DNA from: Amorphoplanes friuliensis DSM 7358
GTDB lineage: Bacteria; Actinomycetota; Actinomycetes; Mycobacteriales; Micromonosporaceae
DNA: 64,000 bases
Assembly: GCF_000494755.1 (NCBI RefSeq)
Contig: NC_022657.1
Coordinates: forward strand, 1,712,001-1,776,000
Direction: 5' to 3'
Below are positions 17,076 to 24,581 of the stretch, one piece after another; the stretch's first letter is position 1, and every line of letters starts with the position of its first letter. The notes under the pieces are model-generated. The model was not told the origin of the DNA and searched no databases. It was given only the letters and a program-made list of their open reading frames with translations. Made by a program: the position numbers and the translations under genes.

Positions 17076-18092
17076 TCAGGCGGCGTCGGACAGGTCGGTG
17101 ACCGCTGTCGTCTTGTCGCCGTCCGTGGCGTTCTTCAGCTCGGGCACCAGCATGTCCAGCGCGTAGAGCAGCGCGTTCGGCCCGCTGTAGGCCAGCGCGC
17201 CACCCAGCGGGGTGGAGAACGACGTGTAGAGCGCGCGGTCCTCGGTGACCACCTTCAGGCGGTTGAACGCCGGTGACGTCAGCATGTCCTTCTTCGTGGC
17301 GCCGTTCACGAAGAGGACATCCTCGTCGAGCAGGTCGAGCCGCTCCTCGCTGACGTCCTCGGACTCCTTCTGGGCGGCGAAGCCCAGGGCGTCGAAGAGG
17401 GCGCGGCGCGGGTCCTTGGCCGGGATCAGCCAGTGCTGACCCTTCTCCGGGCCGAAGTCGACGACGAGGGTCTTGCCGGCGAACTGCGGGTTGGCCGTCT
17501 TCGCCTCGGTGATCTTCGTGTTGACCTTGTCGACCAGCGCCTGCGCCTCGGCCGACTTGCCCAGCGCCTTGCCCGTCGTCAGCGTCTGCACGTCCCACGG
17601 GGTCTGCTCGTCCGCGTACGCCGAGGACTGGATGACGGTCGGGGCGATCTGCGACAGCTTGTCGTAGGTCTCCTTGTTGATCGTCTCGTAGATCGCGAGG
17701 ATCAGGTCGGGCTGCTGCTTGATGATCGCCTCGAAGTTGAGCTCCGCCGAGAACGTCGTCAGCTGCTTGCCGCCCAGGGCGTCCTTGACCCACGGGTAGG
17801 CGGGGTATTCGGTGAACCATTCGCGGGTGCTGACCGGGACGACGCCGAGCGCCAGCACCGGGTCCTGGTCGTTCCAGCCGACGGTGACGACCCGTTCCGG
17901 CTGCTCCTCGATGGTTGTGGAGCCGAACTTGTGCTCGATGCTCACCGGGAACGCGGCCGCGGCCGAACCGGAGGCCGCGGGGGCCGCCGCCTCGTCCTCG
18001 TCGGCTGCACAGGCGGTGACGGTGGTGGCGGCAAGAAGGCCGGCGGCAACGACGGTCAGCGCACGGCGCCATCCGAGCGGGCGTCGGTACAT
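17076..18092 (-). CDS. Iron-siderophore ABC transporter substrate-binding lipoprotein
   Basis: A 338-residue protein with a lipoprotein signal peptide (RRALTVVAAGLLAATTVTAC, lipobox cysteine about residue 28), then an acidic/alanine linker. The body is a FecB/FhuD-like two-lobed fold with ERVVTVGWNDQDPVLALG and FEAIIKQQPDLILAIYETI. It should capture ferric siderophore outside the cell for the FecCD permeases at 9666-11755. The iron box at 18135-18153 precedes it. GAGGAG lies about 8 bases before the ATG. It is split from its permeases by the exporter genes and lies on the opposite strand. Confidence 0.92.
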   Translation of the reverse strand: MYRRPLGWRRALTVVAAGLLAATTVTACAADEDEAAAPAASGSAAAAFPVSIEHKFGSTTIEEQPERVVTVGWNDQDPVLALGVVPVSTREWFTEYPAYPWVKDALGGKQLTTFSAELNFEAIIKQQPDLILAIYETINKETYDKLSQIAPTVIQSSAYADEQTPWDVQTLTTGKALGKSAEAQALVDKVNTKITEAKTANPQFAGKTLVVDFGPEKGQHWLIPAKDPRRALFDALGFAAQKESEDVSEERLDLLDEDVLFVNGATKKDMLTSPAFNRLKVVTEDRALYTSFSTPLGGALAYSGPNALLYALDMLVPELKNATDGDKTTAVTDLSDAA

Positions 18093-18134
18093 TTGTCTGG
18101 CTCCTCGATCGGGATCAGGTGTCTCGGTGAGAGG

Positions 18135-18153
18135 TTAGGTTAGGCTACCTTTG
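18135..18153. promoter_or_regulatory. IdeR/DmdR-type iron box between the binding-protein gene and panD
   Basis: TTAGGTTAGGCTACCTTTG matches 15 of 19 consensus positions, the first 13 perfectly. It is 43 bp upstream of the binding-protein ATG and 54 bp upstream of panD on the other strand. Control of the binding-protein gene is the simpler reading; an effect on panD is possible. Confidence 0.8.
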
Positions 18154-18206
18154 CTTCGACGGCGGGCCCAGGGCCTGGTCGTGGCACTTCAAGGAGGACG
18201 ACACAC

Positions 18207-18626
18207 ATGCAGCGGACCCTGCTCGGCGGCAAGATCCATCGCGCCACCGTGACCCAGGCAGACCTGCACTACGTGGGCTCGATCACGATCGACAAGACGC
18301 TGATGGACGCGGCCGACCTCGTCGAGGGCGAGCAGGTCCAGGTTGTCGACATCACCAACGGCGCCCGGCTCGTGACCTACGTCATCGAGGGCGCGGCGGG
18401 CTCCGGCGTGATCGGCATCAACGGCGCGGCCGCCCGGCTGGTGGCGGTCGGCGATCTGATCATCATCATGTCGTTCAAGCAGGTCGACGAGCGTGAACGC
18501 GCCGATTACGCGCCCCGGGTCGCACACGTCAACGAGCGCAACGAACTCGTGGAGATCGGCTCGGACCCGTCGGCGCCGGTGCCGGGCGCTGACGACCAGA
18601 TCTCCGGCCGGGCGCTCGTGCACTGA
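18207..18626 (+). CDS. panD: Aspartate 1-decarboxylase proenzyme PanD
   Basis: A 139-residue pyruvoyl enzyme making beta-alanine for pantothenate and CoA. Self-cleavage occurs at G24-S25 (YVGSITID), and K9 in [10 protein letters not shown] is the conserved active-site lysine. [20 protein letters not shown] is the typical C-terminal strand region. A strong AAGGAGG lies 9 bases before the ATG. panD usually lies with panC or other pantothenate genes. Here it stands alone, divergent from an iron-regulated gene with the iron box between them, so its expression may be influenced by iron. Confidence 0.95.
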   Translation: MQRTLLGGKIHRATVTQADLHYVGSITIDKTLMDAADLVEGEQVQVVDITNGARLVTYVIEGAAGSGVIGINGAAARLVAVGDLIIIMSFKQVDERERADYAPRVAHVNERNELVEIGSDPSAPVPGADDQISGRALVH

Positions 18627-18672
18627 GGATTCCACTGACGAACTGTCGTATCCCCGTGCTGGGATGACCGGC

Positions 18673-19341
18673 ATGGGGATGCGATACGAGCGGTACGACG
18701 ACGCCGAGGTCACCGAGTTCCGGGTCGTCGCCGCACCGGACGAGTTGGTGCCGGCGCTGCAACGGTCCGCCTTCACCGAGCGGGACGGCTGCTGGGTCAG
18801 GAGCTGTCCGGCCGGCACCCCGCACGTCGACGACGCCTGGGTCAATTTTCAGCGGCTGGCCGAGCCGTGGCTGCGTCAGCTCGCGGGGCTCGAGCCGGTG
18901 CTCTGGGAGGAGACCCTCGACCTGGTCTGCCGGCGGCTGGAGGGCATCGACTGGTGGCTGACCGGTAGTGCCGCCCTGGCCGCGCGAGGCATGGCGATCA
19001 CGCCCGGCGACCTCGATCTGGTCGTGTCCGGCGCAGACTCCCACCGGGCCGGGGAGCTGCTGCTCGACGGGCTGGTCGAGCCGGTTGCCGCGGTCGACTG
19101 GTTCTGCGACTGGTTCGGGCGGGCCATGTTCGGCGCCCGCGTGGAGTGGGCCGGTGGTGTCGGCCCGGCGGCGGATCAGCCGGAGATCACCGATTTCGGT
19201 CCGCACGCCGCTGCGCGGCTGGACAAGGTGCGCTGGCGCGACCACGACATCCGCGTCCCGCCCCTGGACCTCCAGCGGGCCGTCAACGTCCGGCGCGGGC
19301 TGACAGAGCGGGTCCGCCTCATTGATCAGTTCGCCGACTAG
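18673..19341 (+). CDS. Nucleotidyltransferase-fold domain protein of unknown role
   Basis: The product is about 222 residues. The central sequence WWLTGSAALAARGM followed by ITPGDLDLVVSG fits the nucleotidyltransferase fold (G-S followed by paired aspartates in DLDL), as in antibiotic NTases and MNT-type antitoxins. The flanking N-terminal part (YERYDDAEVTEFRVVAAPDELVP) is not recognised. ATGs at 18664, 18673 and 18679 are all in frame; GGGA at 18661-18664 best serves 18673. No toxin-like partner (HEPN) is adjacent, so a toxin-antitoxin role is not supported. Confidence 0.7.
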   Translation: MGMRYERYDDAEVTEFRVVAAPDELVPALQRSAFTERDGCWVRSCPAGTPHVDDAWVNFQRLAEPWLRQLAGLEPVLWEETLDLVCRRLEGIDWWLTGSAALAARGMAITPGDLDLVVSGADSHRAGELLLDGLVEPVAAVDWFCDWFGRAMFGARVEWAGGVGPAADQPEITDFGPHAAARLDKVRWRDHDIRVPPLDLQRAVNVRRGLTERVRLIDQFAD

Positions 19342-19350
19342 GCTCCTGAC

Positions 19351-20079
19351 GTGGGCAGACGCATTCTTGTCACCGGTGCGCGGCGGGGGATCGGGGCCGC
19401 CGTGGCGGTGGGGCTGGCCGAGCCGGGCCGGACACTGCTGCTGCACCATCTGACGGCGGCCGGCGAGGCCGCGGAGGTCGCCCGGCAGTGCCGCGAGCTC
19501 GGCGCCGACGCCGAGCTTCTCGACGCCGACCTGGCCGACCCCGATGCTGTGCGGCGCCTCGCGGAGGAGGCCGGCCCGGTCGACATCCTCGTCAACAACG
19601 CCTCCCGCGCCTCGAACGTCGACCTCGGTGACCTGTCGCTGGCCGAGTGGCAGGAGACGTTCACCGTCAACGTCACCGCGCCCATGCTGCTGGCGCAGGC
19701 GCTCAGCGCCGGGATGGCCGCACGCGGCTGGGGCCGGATCGTCAACGTCACCTCGGCGACCGTCCGCCTCGGGGGTCCGTCCGGGCCGTCCTACGTCGCC
19801 AGCAAGGCCGCACTGGTCGGCCTCACCCGCTCCCTGGCCCACGGGCTCGGCCCGTCCGGGGTGACGGTGAACGCCCTCTCGCCGGGCGCGATCCTGACCG
19901 AGCGGGAGGTCGAGCTGGCGGGTGGTGACCCGCATGCCGAGATCCTGGCCAGACAGGCGGTGCCGCGGCGGCTGGTCCCGGAGGACCTGGTCGCCGCCGT
20001 GCGTTTCCTGGTCTCCGACGGCGCGTCGGCGATGACCGGCCAGGTCGTCGAGGTCGGGGCCGGCCTGGTCTACCGCTGA
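19351..20079 (+). CDS. Short-chain dehydrogenase/reductase (FabG-like)
   Basis: The 242-residue SDR has the NAD(P) motif TGARRGIG at the N-terminus, the NNAS motif (VNNASRAS), the catalytic Ser then Y-x3-K (SYVASKAAL), and the usual PGAILTE loop. It resembles 3-oxoacyl-ACP reductases, but its substrate is unknown. The start is GTG 19351, 9 bp after the preceding gene. Its TGA stop directly abuts the TCA stop of the convergent formyltransferase gene with no intergenic base, inside the palindrome CCGCTGATCAGCGG. Confidence 0.85.
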   Translation: MGRRILVTGARRGIGAAVAVGLAEPGRTLLLHHLTAAGEAAEVARQCRELGADAELLDADLADPDAVRRLAEEAGPVDILVNNASRASNVDLGDLSLAEWQETFTVNVTAPMLLAQALSAGMAARGWGRIVNVTSATVRLGGPSGPSYVASKAALVGLTRSLAHGLGPSGVTVNALSPGAILTEREVELAGGDPHAEILARQAVPRRLVPEDLVAAVRFLVSDGASAMTGQVVEVGAGLVYR

Positions 20080-21033
20080 TCAGCGGTCGGGGTGGCTGGT
20101 CAGATATCCGCCCATGGTCCTGAAGTAGTCGTGCGCGGGGAGCTCGACACCCTCGTCGGTGCGTACCGAACGGATCAGCAGCGCCTTGCTGCGGCCGCGC
20201 CGGGCCTCCGCGCCGGCCACGATCGCCACGCCGTCACCCTCGCGGTAGAAGATGCGTCCGGGGGTGCCGCCGTAGACCGCCTCGGAGACGGCCGCGGTGA
20301 TGATCTCCAGGCGTCGTCCCTTGTGGAAGCAGAACGCCTGCGGATAGGGCGCCGACTGGGCCCGGACCAGCCGCTCGAGCTCCTCGGCGGTCCACGTCCA
20401 GTCGATCCGGATGTCCTCCTCCGACCGCTTGTGGAAGAAGCTCGCCTTGCTCCGGTCCTGCGGCACGAAGTCGCGACGCCCGGAGGCGATCTCCGCGAGG
20501 CCATCGACGGTGATCGGCCCGAAGAGCTCCAGCGTCTTGTCGAACAGATCCGTCGTGGTGTCGGCCGGACCGACCGGGACGGCCCGCTGCAGCACGATCG
20601 GACCCGCGTCCAGGGTGTCGTCCATCATGTGAGCGGTGACGCCGACCTCGGGCTCGTTGTTGAGCAGAGCCCAGATCAGGGGCGAAAATCCCGCGTACGC
20701 CGGGAGCAGCGCATCGTGCACGTTGAGCGTTCCGAAGACGGGCAGGGTGAAGATGCGCGGCGGGATCCACGTCCGCCAGTTGGTAGCGACGATGACGTCG
20801 GGTGCCACCTGCTTGAGGGCCTCGTACAGCTCTTCGTCATCGGGGCGTTCGCGCAGCAGCACGGGCACACCGTGGGATTCGGCCAGCTCGGCGACCGAGT
20901 CGGACCAGACCTTCTCGTAGGCGCCCTCACCGGCCGGATGGGTCACCACCATGACCACGTCGTGCTCCGAGTCCAGCAGGGCCTGCAGGGTCCGATGACC
21001 CCAGGTCTGGAAACCGAACATGACGACGCGCAT
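20080..21033 (-). CDS. Methionyl-tRNA formyltransferase-like siderophore formyltransferase
   Basis: A 317-residue formyl-THF-dependent transferase with the catalytic triad of the family: N104 and H106 in TLNVHDALLPAYAG, and D142 in DTLDAG. Standalone Fmt-like enzymes beside an N-monooxygenase formylate the hydroxylated amine to give a hydroxamate, as in coelichelin biosynthesis. This gene is divergent from the N-monooxygenase and shares its iron box, so that role is more likely than initiator tRNA formylation. GGGAGAG lies about 6 bases before ATG 21033. Confidence 0.85.
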   Translation of the reverse strand: MRVVMFGFQTWGHRTLQALLDSEHDVVMVVTHPAGEGAYEKVWSDSVAELAESHGVPVLLRERPDDEELYEALKQVAPDVIVATNWRTWIPPRIFTLPVFGTLNVHDALLPAYAGFSPLIWALLNNEPEVGVTAHMMDDTLDAGPIVLQRAVPVGPADTTTDLFDKTLELFGPITVDGLAEIASGRRDFVPQDRSKASFFHKRSEEDIRIDWTWTAEELERLVRAQSAPYPQAFCFHKGRRLEIITAAVSEAVYGGTPGRIFYREGDGVAIVAGAEARRGRSKALLIRSVRTDEGVELPAHDYFRTMGGYLTSHPDR

Positions 21034-21078
21034 GAATAGCTCTCCCTCACTCGACACTGCGGGCCACCCCGCGCAGGC

Positions 21079-21097
21079 TTAGGTTAGGCTAACCGAA
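21079..21097. promoter_or_regulatory. Near-perfect IdeR/DmdR iron box in a divergent siderophore promoter
   Basis: TTAGGTTAGGCTAACCGAA matches the 19-base consensus at 18 positions. It lies midway between the formyltransferase start (21033, minus) and the N-monooxygenase start (21137, plus), so it can repress both under iron sufficiency. Confidence 0.93.
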
Positions 21098-21136
21098 ATC
21101 CGGGGTCAGGTCGGCCCCGCCATTGAGGGGACGGAC

Positions 21137-22438
21137 ATGTCTGAACCTGAACTCGATGTCGTGGGGATCGGCTTCGGCCCGTCCAATCTGGCCATGGCCA
21201 TCGCCGTGTCGGAACACAACGACGCGGGCGGTCCGGACGCGCGGGTCACCACGCGGTTCCTCGAACGCCAGGCCGGTTTCGGGTGGCATCGCGGCATGTT
21301 GCTCGACGACGCCACCATGCAGGTCTCCTTCCTCAAGGACCTGGTGACGCTGCGGAACCCGACGAGCGAGTTCAGCTTCCTGCGCTACCTCCACAGCCAG
21401 GGCCGGCTCATCGACTTCATCAACCACAAGAGCCTGTTCCCGCTGCGGGTGGAGTTCCACGACTACTTCTCCTGGGCGGCCGCACAGGTCGGTGACCAGG
21501 TCACCTACGACACCGAGGTGCTCTCGGTGACCCCCGTGACCGACGCCGCCGGCGACGTGGTCGCGGCCGACGTCCTGTCCCGCAACGGCGGCCGCCTGAG
21601 CACCCACCGGGCCCGCAACCTCATCATCGGTACGGGTCTGCGCCCGCGCCTGCCCGAGGGTGTCACCGCGTCGGACCGCGTCTGGCACACCAGCGACCTG
21701 CTGCACAACATGCCCAAGCTCAAGGGCACCCAGCCGCGGCGCATCATCGTGGTGGGCGCGGGGCAGAGCGCCGCGGAGGCCGTCGCCACGATGCACCGCG
21801 AGTTCCCCGAGACCGAGATCTGCGCGGTCTTCTCCCGGTACGGCTACTCGCCCGCCGACGACAGCAGTTTTGCGAACCGCATCTTCGACCCCGACGCCGT
21901 CGACGACTTCTACCTGGCGCCCGAGGACGTGAAGCAGCAGCTGATGGGCTACCACGCCAACACGAACTACTCCGTGGTGGACATCGACCTCATCGACGAC
22001 CTGTACCGCCGGGCGTACCAGGAGAAGGTCCTGGGCCGCGAGCGTCTGCGCATGCTGAACGTGTCCCGCATGACCCACGTGACCGACGGCCCCGACCAGG
22101 TCGTCGCGGGCATCCGGTCCCTGGTCACCGGCGAGACGACCAGCCTGACCGCGGACGTCATCGTGTGCGCGACGGGTTACCACGTGGCCGACCCGTACGC
22201 GATCCTCGGCGAGCTCGGCGACCTGTGCCTCCGCGACGACCAGGGCCGTCCGAAGGTCGAACGCGACTACCGCGCGGCGACCGACCCCCGGCTGCGCGTC
22301 GGCATCTACCTGCAGGGCGGCACCGAGCACACCCACGGCATCACCTCGGCCCTGCTGTCCAACACCGCGATCCGCGTCGGCGAGATCCTCGACTCCGTCA
22401 TCACCCGCAAGACCGCCCCCGCCCTCGTCGCGGTGTGA
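21137..22438 (+). CDS. L-ornithine/lysine N-monooxygenase (siderophore hydroxylase)
   Basis: A 433-residue flavoprotein of the SidA/IucD/PvdA/MbtG family. The FAD-binding motif GIGFGPSNLAMA is near the N-terminus, the NADPH motif VVGAGQSAAEAV is mid-protein, and DVIVCATGYH is the ATGYH-type C-terminal signature. It N-hydroxylates the side-chain amine of ornithine or lysine, the first step to a hydroxamate. GAGGGGACGG precedes the ATG. With the divergent formyltransferase it could produce N-formyl-N-hydroxyornithine, the coelichelin-type building block. Confidence 0.93.
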   Translation: MSEPELDVVGIGFGPSNLAMAIAVSEHNDAGGPDARVTTRFLERQAGFGWHRGMLLDDATMQVSFLKDLVTLRNPTSEFSFLRYLHSQGRLIDFINHKSLFPLRVEFHDYFSWAAAQVGDQVTYDTEVLSVTPVTDAAGDVVAADVLSRNGGRLSTHRARNLIIGTGLRPRLPEGVTASDRVWHTSDLLHNMPKLKGTQPRRIIVVGAGQSAAEAVATMHREFPETEICAVFSRYGYSPADDSSFANRIFDPDAVDDFYLAPEDVKQQLMGYHANTNYSVVDIDLIDDLYRRAYQEKVLGRERLRMLNVSRMTHVTDGPDQVVAGIRSLVTGETTSLTADVIVCATGYHVADPYAILGELGDLCLRDDQGRPKVERDYRAATDPRLRVGIYLQGGTEHTHGITSALLSNTAIRVGEILDSVITRKTAPALVAV

Positions 22439-22448
22439 TCCTGATGGG

Positions 22449-23015
22449 GTGCTCTTCCGCGAAGAAGCTCTGAACCGCATCCGCGAGGGCCGGGTGTCAG
22501 TGGTCTTCCGCCACTGGCGCCGGGCCCGCGTCCGCGCGGGCACCCGCTTGCGCACGATGATCGGCCTGGTCGAGGTCCGGTCGGTCGCGGAGGTGCCCGG
22601 CGTCGAGCCCGCCGACGCGACCGCGGCCGGCTACCCCGATGTGGCGGCGTTGCGAGCCGATCTGCCCGGGGATCCGGCCCATCCGCTTTTCCGCATCGAG
22701 GTCGCGTACGCCGGAGAGGACCCCCGCATCGCCCTGCGTACCGACGAGGCGGGTGTGGACGAGGTGCTGGCGGCGCTCGACCGGATCGACCGGGGGAGCA
22801 GGCGCGGGGCGTGGACGCGTCCGGTGCTGCGCCTGATCGGGTCGCGGCCCGCGGTGCGCGCGGGTGATCTGTTCGTGGACGCCGGTTATGCGGAGCTGGC
22901 GTCGTTCAAGCGTGACGTGCGCCGGCTCAAGGAGCTGGGCCTGACCGAGAGTCTCGAGGTCGGCTATCGCCTCTCGCCGCGGGGCGAGGCGGTGCTCGGT
23001 CGATCCTCGAAATAA
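22449..23015 (+). CDS. ASCH-like domain protein with C-terminal helical/winged region
   Basis: The 188-residue protein begins MLFREEALNRIREGRVSVVF. That resembles ASCH/PUA-like nucleic-acid-binding domains, where the segment GTRLRTMIGLVEVRSV forms the RNA-binding strand. The C-terminal part (VDAGYAELASFKRDVRRLKELGLTES, then GYRLSPRGEAVL) looks like a winged helix, as in MarR-type wings. The start is GTG 22449, 10 bp after the N-monooxygenase, so they may be cotranscribed, but no functional link is evident. An RNA-related regulatory role is an inference. Confidence 0.7.
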   Translation: MLFREEALNRIREGRVSVVFRHWRRARVRAGTRLRTMIGLVEVRSVAEVPGVEPADATAAGYPDVAALRADLPGDPAHPLFRIEVAYAGEDPRIALRTDEAGVDEVLAALDRIDRGSRRGAWTRPVLRLIGSRPAVRAGDLFVDAGYAELASFKRDVRRLKELGLTESLEVGYRLSPRGEAVLGRSSK

Positions 23016-23054
23016 CCATTCGGCTATACGTATCTTTATGCGTACGCTGTTGGG

Positions 23055-23144
23055 ATGGGCATGAGGGTTGAGGAAGTGCCGCAGTGGCAGGGGCGCGGGT
23101 CGGTGACGGCCGGGCGCCTGGTCCGCAGGGCTGAGCGGTGCTGA
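23055..23144 (+). CDS. Possible 29-residue leader or small protein overlapping the GNAT gene
   Basis: ATG 23055 opens a short frame (MGMRVEEVPQWQGR and onward, ending RRAERC) whose stop overlaps the GTG start of the acetyltransferase. It follows the AT-richest stretch nearby (TATACGTATCTTTATGCG, 23024-23041), a likely promoter region. The acetyltransferase GTG lacks a good ribosome site, so the small frame may serve translational coupling. No family was recognised. Confidence 0.3.
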   Translation: MGMRVEEVPQWQGRGSVTAGRLVRRAERC

Positions 23145-23890
23145 CCGGGTCGGAGTACGAGCCGGGCGGTCGGGCCGTGGACGCGTGGGCGATCGAGCTT
23201 GCCGCCGCGGCGGCCTGGCCTGCCACGGAGGTTGAGAAGTCCGGTGGGTGGCTGCTGCGGCACACGCCCGGTGTTCCGCGCCGGCGGTCCAACTCAGCGC
23301 TGCCGCCGCCCGCACCTGCCGGGCTCGACGAGGTCGAGGCGTTCTACCGGGCCCGCGAGCTGCCGGTCACGATCCAGGTCAGCCCGGCCGAGCATCACGC
23401 GCAGCTCGACGCGCACCTGGCCGCGCGCGGTTATCGCCGGGAGGCGCCCACGCTTGTCCTGACCGCGCCGGCGGTCGCCGAGCCGCCGCGTCATGCCACC
23501 GACGTCACGGATCACTCCACTGACGTCACGGATCATTCCACTGCGGAATGGCTGGCCGCCTACCGGACGCTGAGCGGGGACGCGATCGCGGTGCTGGAGA
23601 ACCTTCCGGAGCCGGCGGCCTTCGTCCGGGTGGGTGACCGGGCGATCGGGCTGTTCGTCGCGACCGGCGGCTGGGCCGGGGTCTTCTGCATGGCCACCGA
23701 TCCGCGCCATCGCCGTCAGGGTCTGGCCTCGGCCGTGCTCCGGGCGGGCGCCCGCTGGGCCGTCGCCCAGGGCGTTGCCGGGCTCTACCTCCAGGTCGAG
23801 GAGGGCAACCGCGCGGCCCGTTCCCTGTACGCCCGGGCCGGCTTCACCTCCTCGCACAGCTATCACTATCGAATCGCTGAGCGTGACTGA
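23138..23890 (+). CDS. GNAT-family N-acetyltransferase
   Basis: The protein has 250 residues. The acetyl-CoA site is in MATDPRHRRQGLASAVL, the RxxGxG/A-type loop, and the C-terminal ARSLYARAGF is a canonical GNAT ending. The N-terminal half (AIELAAAAAWPATEVEKSGGWLLRHTPGV) is common in actinobacterial double-domain or N-extended GNATs. The substrate is unknown. A tandem in-frame repeat DVTDHST occurs twice in the middle linker. The start is GTG 23138. Confidence 0.85.
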   Translation: MLTGSEYEPGGRAVDAWAIELAAAAAWPATEVEKSGGWLLRHTPGVPRRRSNSALPPPAPAGLDEVEAFYRARELPVTIQVSPAEHHAQLDAHLAARGYRREAPTLVLTAPAVAEPPRHATDVTDHSTDVTDHSTAEWLAAYRTLSGDAIAVLENLPEPAAFVRVGDRAIGLFVATGGWAGVFCMATDPRHRRQGLASAVLRAGARWAVAQGVAGLYLQVEEGNRAARSLYARAGFTSSHSYHYRIAERD

Positions 23891-24072
23891 ATGATTTCCA
23901 AGCGTGGCGGATATTACTGTGGGTAACGAAACCTGAGGGGTCTGGTAAGACTTATTTCCAAAGTCGACTCGTCCGATTAGTCAGATCGGCCGATGATCGT
24001 TGTCTTGTTGCGTGGGGTAGCGCACACTTTCGACCGCGCGTCCGCCCCCTCCCCTGGCGCGAAGGAACCCAC

Positions 24073-24534
24073 ATGACGCAGCCCCGCCATCCTTCACCAC
24101 CACCGCACGTCCGGAAGCGCAGTCCGCTTCCGTGGCTGATTTTTGCCGTTCTCCTGGTTGCCGCCGGCATCGTGTTCGTGCCCAAGCTTCTGAACAGCGA
24201 CAGCGCCGACGCTGCGCAGCCCGTCGCCGCCGCGGAGCAGGACCCCCTGCTCGTCGCGGTCAGCAAGTGCGACCCCGAGAAGGAAGGTCTCGAACTCAAG
24301 AGCCGCAACCGGCAACTGGTCATCAACGGCGCCGGGGACAAGTTCCCGGTCGGCCTCTCCGAGAGCGCGATGACCTGCGTGCTCGACACGCTGCAGGTCC
24401 CCGGCGCACTGAGCTCCCGGATGTACGCCACGGTCGCCGCCGACGGGCAGCTGCAGGGCGACTGGCCCGGCTTCTCCGTGGCCTGGACCCACAACACGGA
24501 CAAGGGCCTCGACCTCACGGTCACCCGCAACTGA
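24073..24534 (+). CDS. Membrane-anchored secreted protein of unknown function
   Basis: A 153-residue protein with a short basic, proline-rich cytoplasmic N-terminus, one helix (LPWLIFAVLLVAAGIVFV), and an exported domain of about 110 residues. That domain has two cysteines (KCDPEKEG and MTCVLDTL) that could form a disulfide. Its hydrophilic, conserved-looking body is not a family I recognise. The 182 bp upstream is relatively AT-rich and contains ATTTCCAA twice (near 23892 and 23952). The gene converges on the GH3 glucosidase gene, with a hairpin terminator between. Confidence 0.75.
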   Translation: MTQPRHPSPPPHVRKRSPLPWLIFAVLLVAAGIVFVPKLLNSDSADAAQPVAAAEQDPLLVAVSKCDPEKEGLELKSRNRQLVINGAGDKFPVGLSESAMTCVLDTLQVPGALSSRMYATVAADGQLQGDWPGFSVAWTHNTDKGLDLTVTRN

Positions 24535-24539
24535 TCACC

Positions 24540-24577
24540 ACCGGCGGGCCACGACCATCTCGGTCGGGCCCGCCGGT
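24540..24577. terminator. Long bidirectional hairpin terminator
   Basis: ACCGGCGGGCC pairs with GGCCCGCCGGT (11 bp), and an inner CGACC/GGTCG stem extends the structure. It lies between the convergent 153-residue protein gene and the GH3 gene, within 6 bp of both stop codons. Confidence 0.8.
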
Positions 24578-24581
24578 GTGT

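Noticed and set aside
18664-19341. MNT-type antitoxin of a toxin-antitoxin pair
   Set aside because: No HEPN or other toxin-like partner is adjacent and the protein is longer than typical MNT antitoxins.
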